Shown one piece after another: positions 32,791 to 33,121 of a stretch of DNA of 33,121 bases. The notes below the pieces were generated by a model. It searched no databases. It was not told the DNA's origin and saw only the letters and a list, made by a program, of their open reading frames with translations. Each line of letters opens with the position of its first letter. The stretch's first letter is position 1. A program made the translations under genes and the position numbers. Source of the stretch: an uncultured Bartonella sp. (GTDB lineage: Bacteria; Pseudomonadota; Alphaproteobacteria; Rhizobiales; Rhizobiaceae); NCBI GenBank assembly GCA_946481695.1, contig CAMLON010000018.1, positions 1-33,121 on the forward strand, written 5' to 3'.

Positions 32791-33121
32791 TTGCTTTTGG
32801 CATAGACCACGCCGCGTGCTTGTTTTTAAAAAACTGTGTTTCCGAAAGGTTGTTTCTTTCGCTTAAAAAAACGCGCTTGGAGAATGCCGGCAGCTCGGCA
32901 TTCAAGACAAAGCGGATTAGCCGGAACCGGCAAAACCGGAAACCAGTGGAAATGAACTTTTAAAACGGATTTGGGGAATAGCGGCAGCTCGGCATTCAAG
33001 ACAAAGCGGATTAGCCGAAACAGGTAAAACCGGAAACCAGTGGAAATGAACTTTTAAAACCGGAAAACAAAACGTTAAAAATTATAGCTCATACTGCCAC
33101 GTTATAATCAGATGGTATATT
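32791..33121. other. Repeat-bearing region at the right edge
   Basis: No gene was seen in the last 330 bases. The stretch holds the 94-bp-period repeat described separately and ends in AT-rich DNA. The window edge prevents saying whether more repeat copies or a gene follow. Confidence 0.5.
32877..33070. repeat. Two-copy direct repeat with 94-bp period
   Basis: Copy 1 (core 32888-32966) and copy 2 (core 32982-33060) are both 79 nt long and differ at only a handful of positions. Similarity continues a few bases upstream (ttggagaatg / ttggggaata). The shared core starts cggcagctcggcattcaag and ends aatgaacttttaaaac. Neither copy encodes an extended frame. Copy 1 contains a perfect 8-bp inverted repeat, GAATGCCG / CGGCATTC (32882-32889 and 32896-32903, 6-nt loop), whose left arm is damaged in copy 2. 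Confidence 0.93.

Noticed and set aside
32877..33070. Considered as the CRISPR array of the cas9 locus
   Set aside because: Only two units of 79 nt with a 15-nt gap, far from cas9, and no similarity to the candidate tracrRNA anti-repeat.

Overview
The window looks like a chromosomal segment of an alphaproteobacterium of the Rhizobiales, moderately AT-leaning. A Bartonellaceae- or Brucellaceae-type host-associated bacterium is my best inference. It rests on protein style (a FruB-FruK-FruA fructose PTS with a divergent LacI-type regulator, a type II-C Cas9, an Irr-like iron box) and not on a marker gene. No rRNA, tRNA, insertion sequence, prophage or CRISPR array was seen.

Layout. (1) 1-4320: left-hand part of a type II-C CRISPR-Cas locus. 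cas9 (838-4134, minus) is intact with all catalytic motifs. Downstream of it lies cas1, whose reading frame is broken twice, once by a perfect 17-bp tandem duplication and once by a 1-nt shift. A candidate tracrRNA with its own terminator is divergent from cas9. cas2 and the array would lie off the left edge. (2) 4639-7311: a periplasmic histidine acid phosphatase and a convergent HAD hydrolase. (3) 7864-14281: fructose PTS operon fruB-fruK-fruA (minus) and a divergent LacI-type regulator, with two palindromic operators between them. (4) 14282-17939: a decayed fragment, a beta-hydroxyacid dehydrogenase, a zinc alcohol dehydrogenase and a cupin. (5) 18744-27274: a six-gene iron-siderophore operon: TonB-dependent receptor, secreted esterase, binding protein, two FecCD permeases and an ATPase. 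A match to the Irr box sits at its promoter. (6) 27886-31027: a DHA2-type MFS exporter convergent with a CPA1 Na+/H+ antiporter. (7) 31028-33121: about 1 kb without genes, an orphan 240-codon gene of unknown function, and a 94-bp-period direct repeat at the right edge.

How the parts work together. The siderophore operon has the logic of the Campylobacter Cee/CeuBCDE route: outer-membrane uptake of a tris-catechol, periplasmic ester hydrolysis, then ABC import of the linear product. No siderophore biosynthesis gene is present, which suggests use of foreign siderophores. The fru operon is a self-contained phosphorelay (EIIA-HPr-EI fusion, EIIBC, 1-phosphofructokinase). The CRISPR locus appears able to interfere but not to acquire spacers through its own Cas1.

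A recurring oddity is long, low-complexity, poorly constrained protein extensions in the iron operon (receptor, esterase, second permease), together with several short tandem duplications. The strongest leads are the broken cas1 beside an intact cas9, the tracrRNA candidate, the disordered repeat extension of the second permease, and the orphan gene at the right edge.
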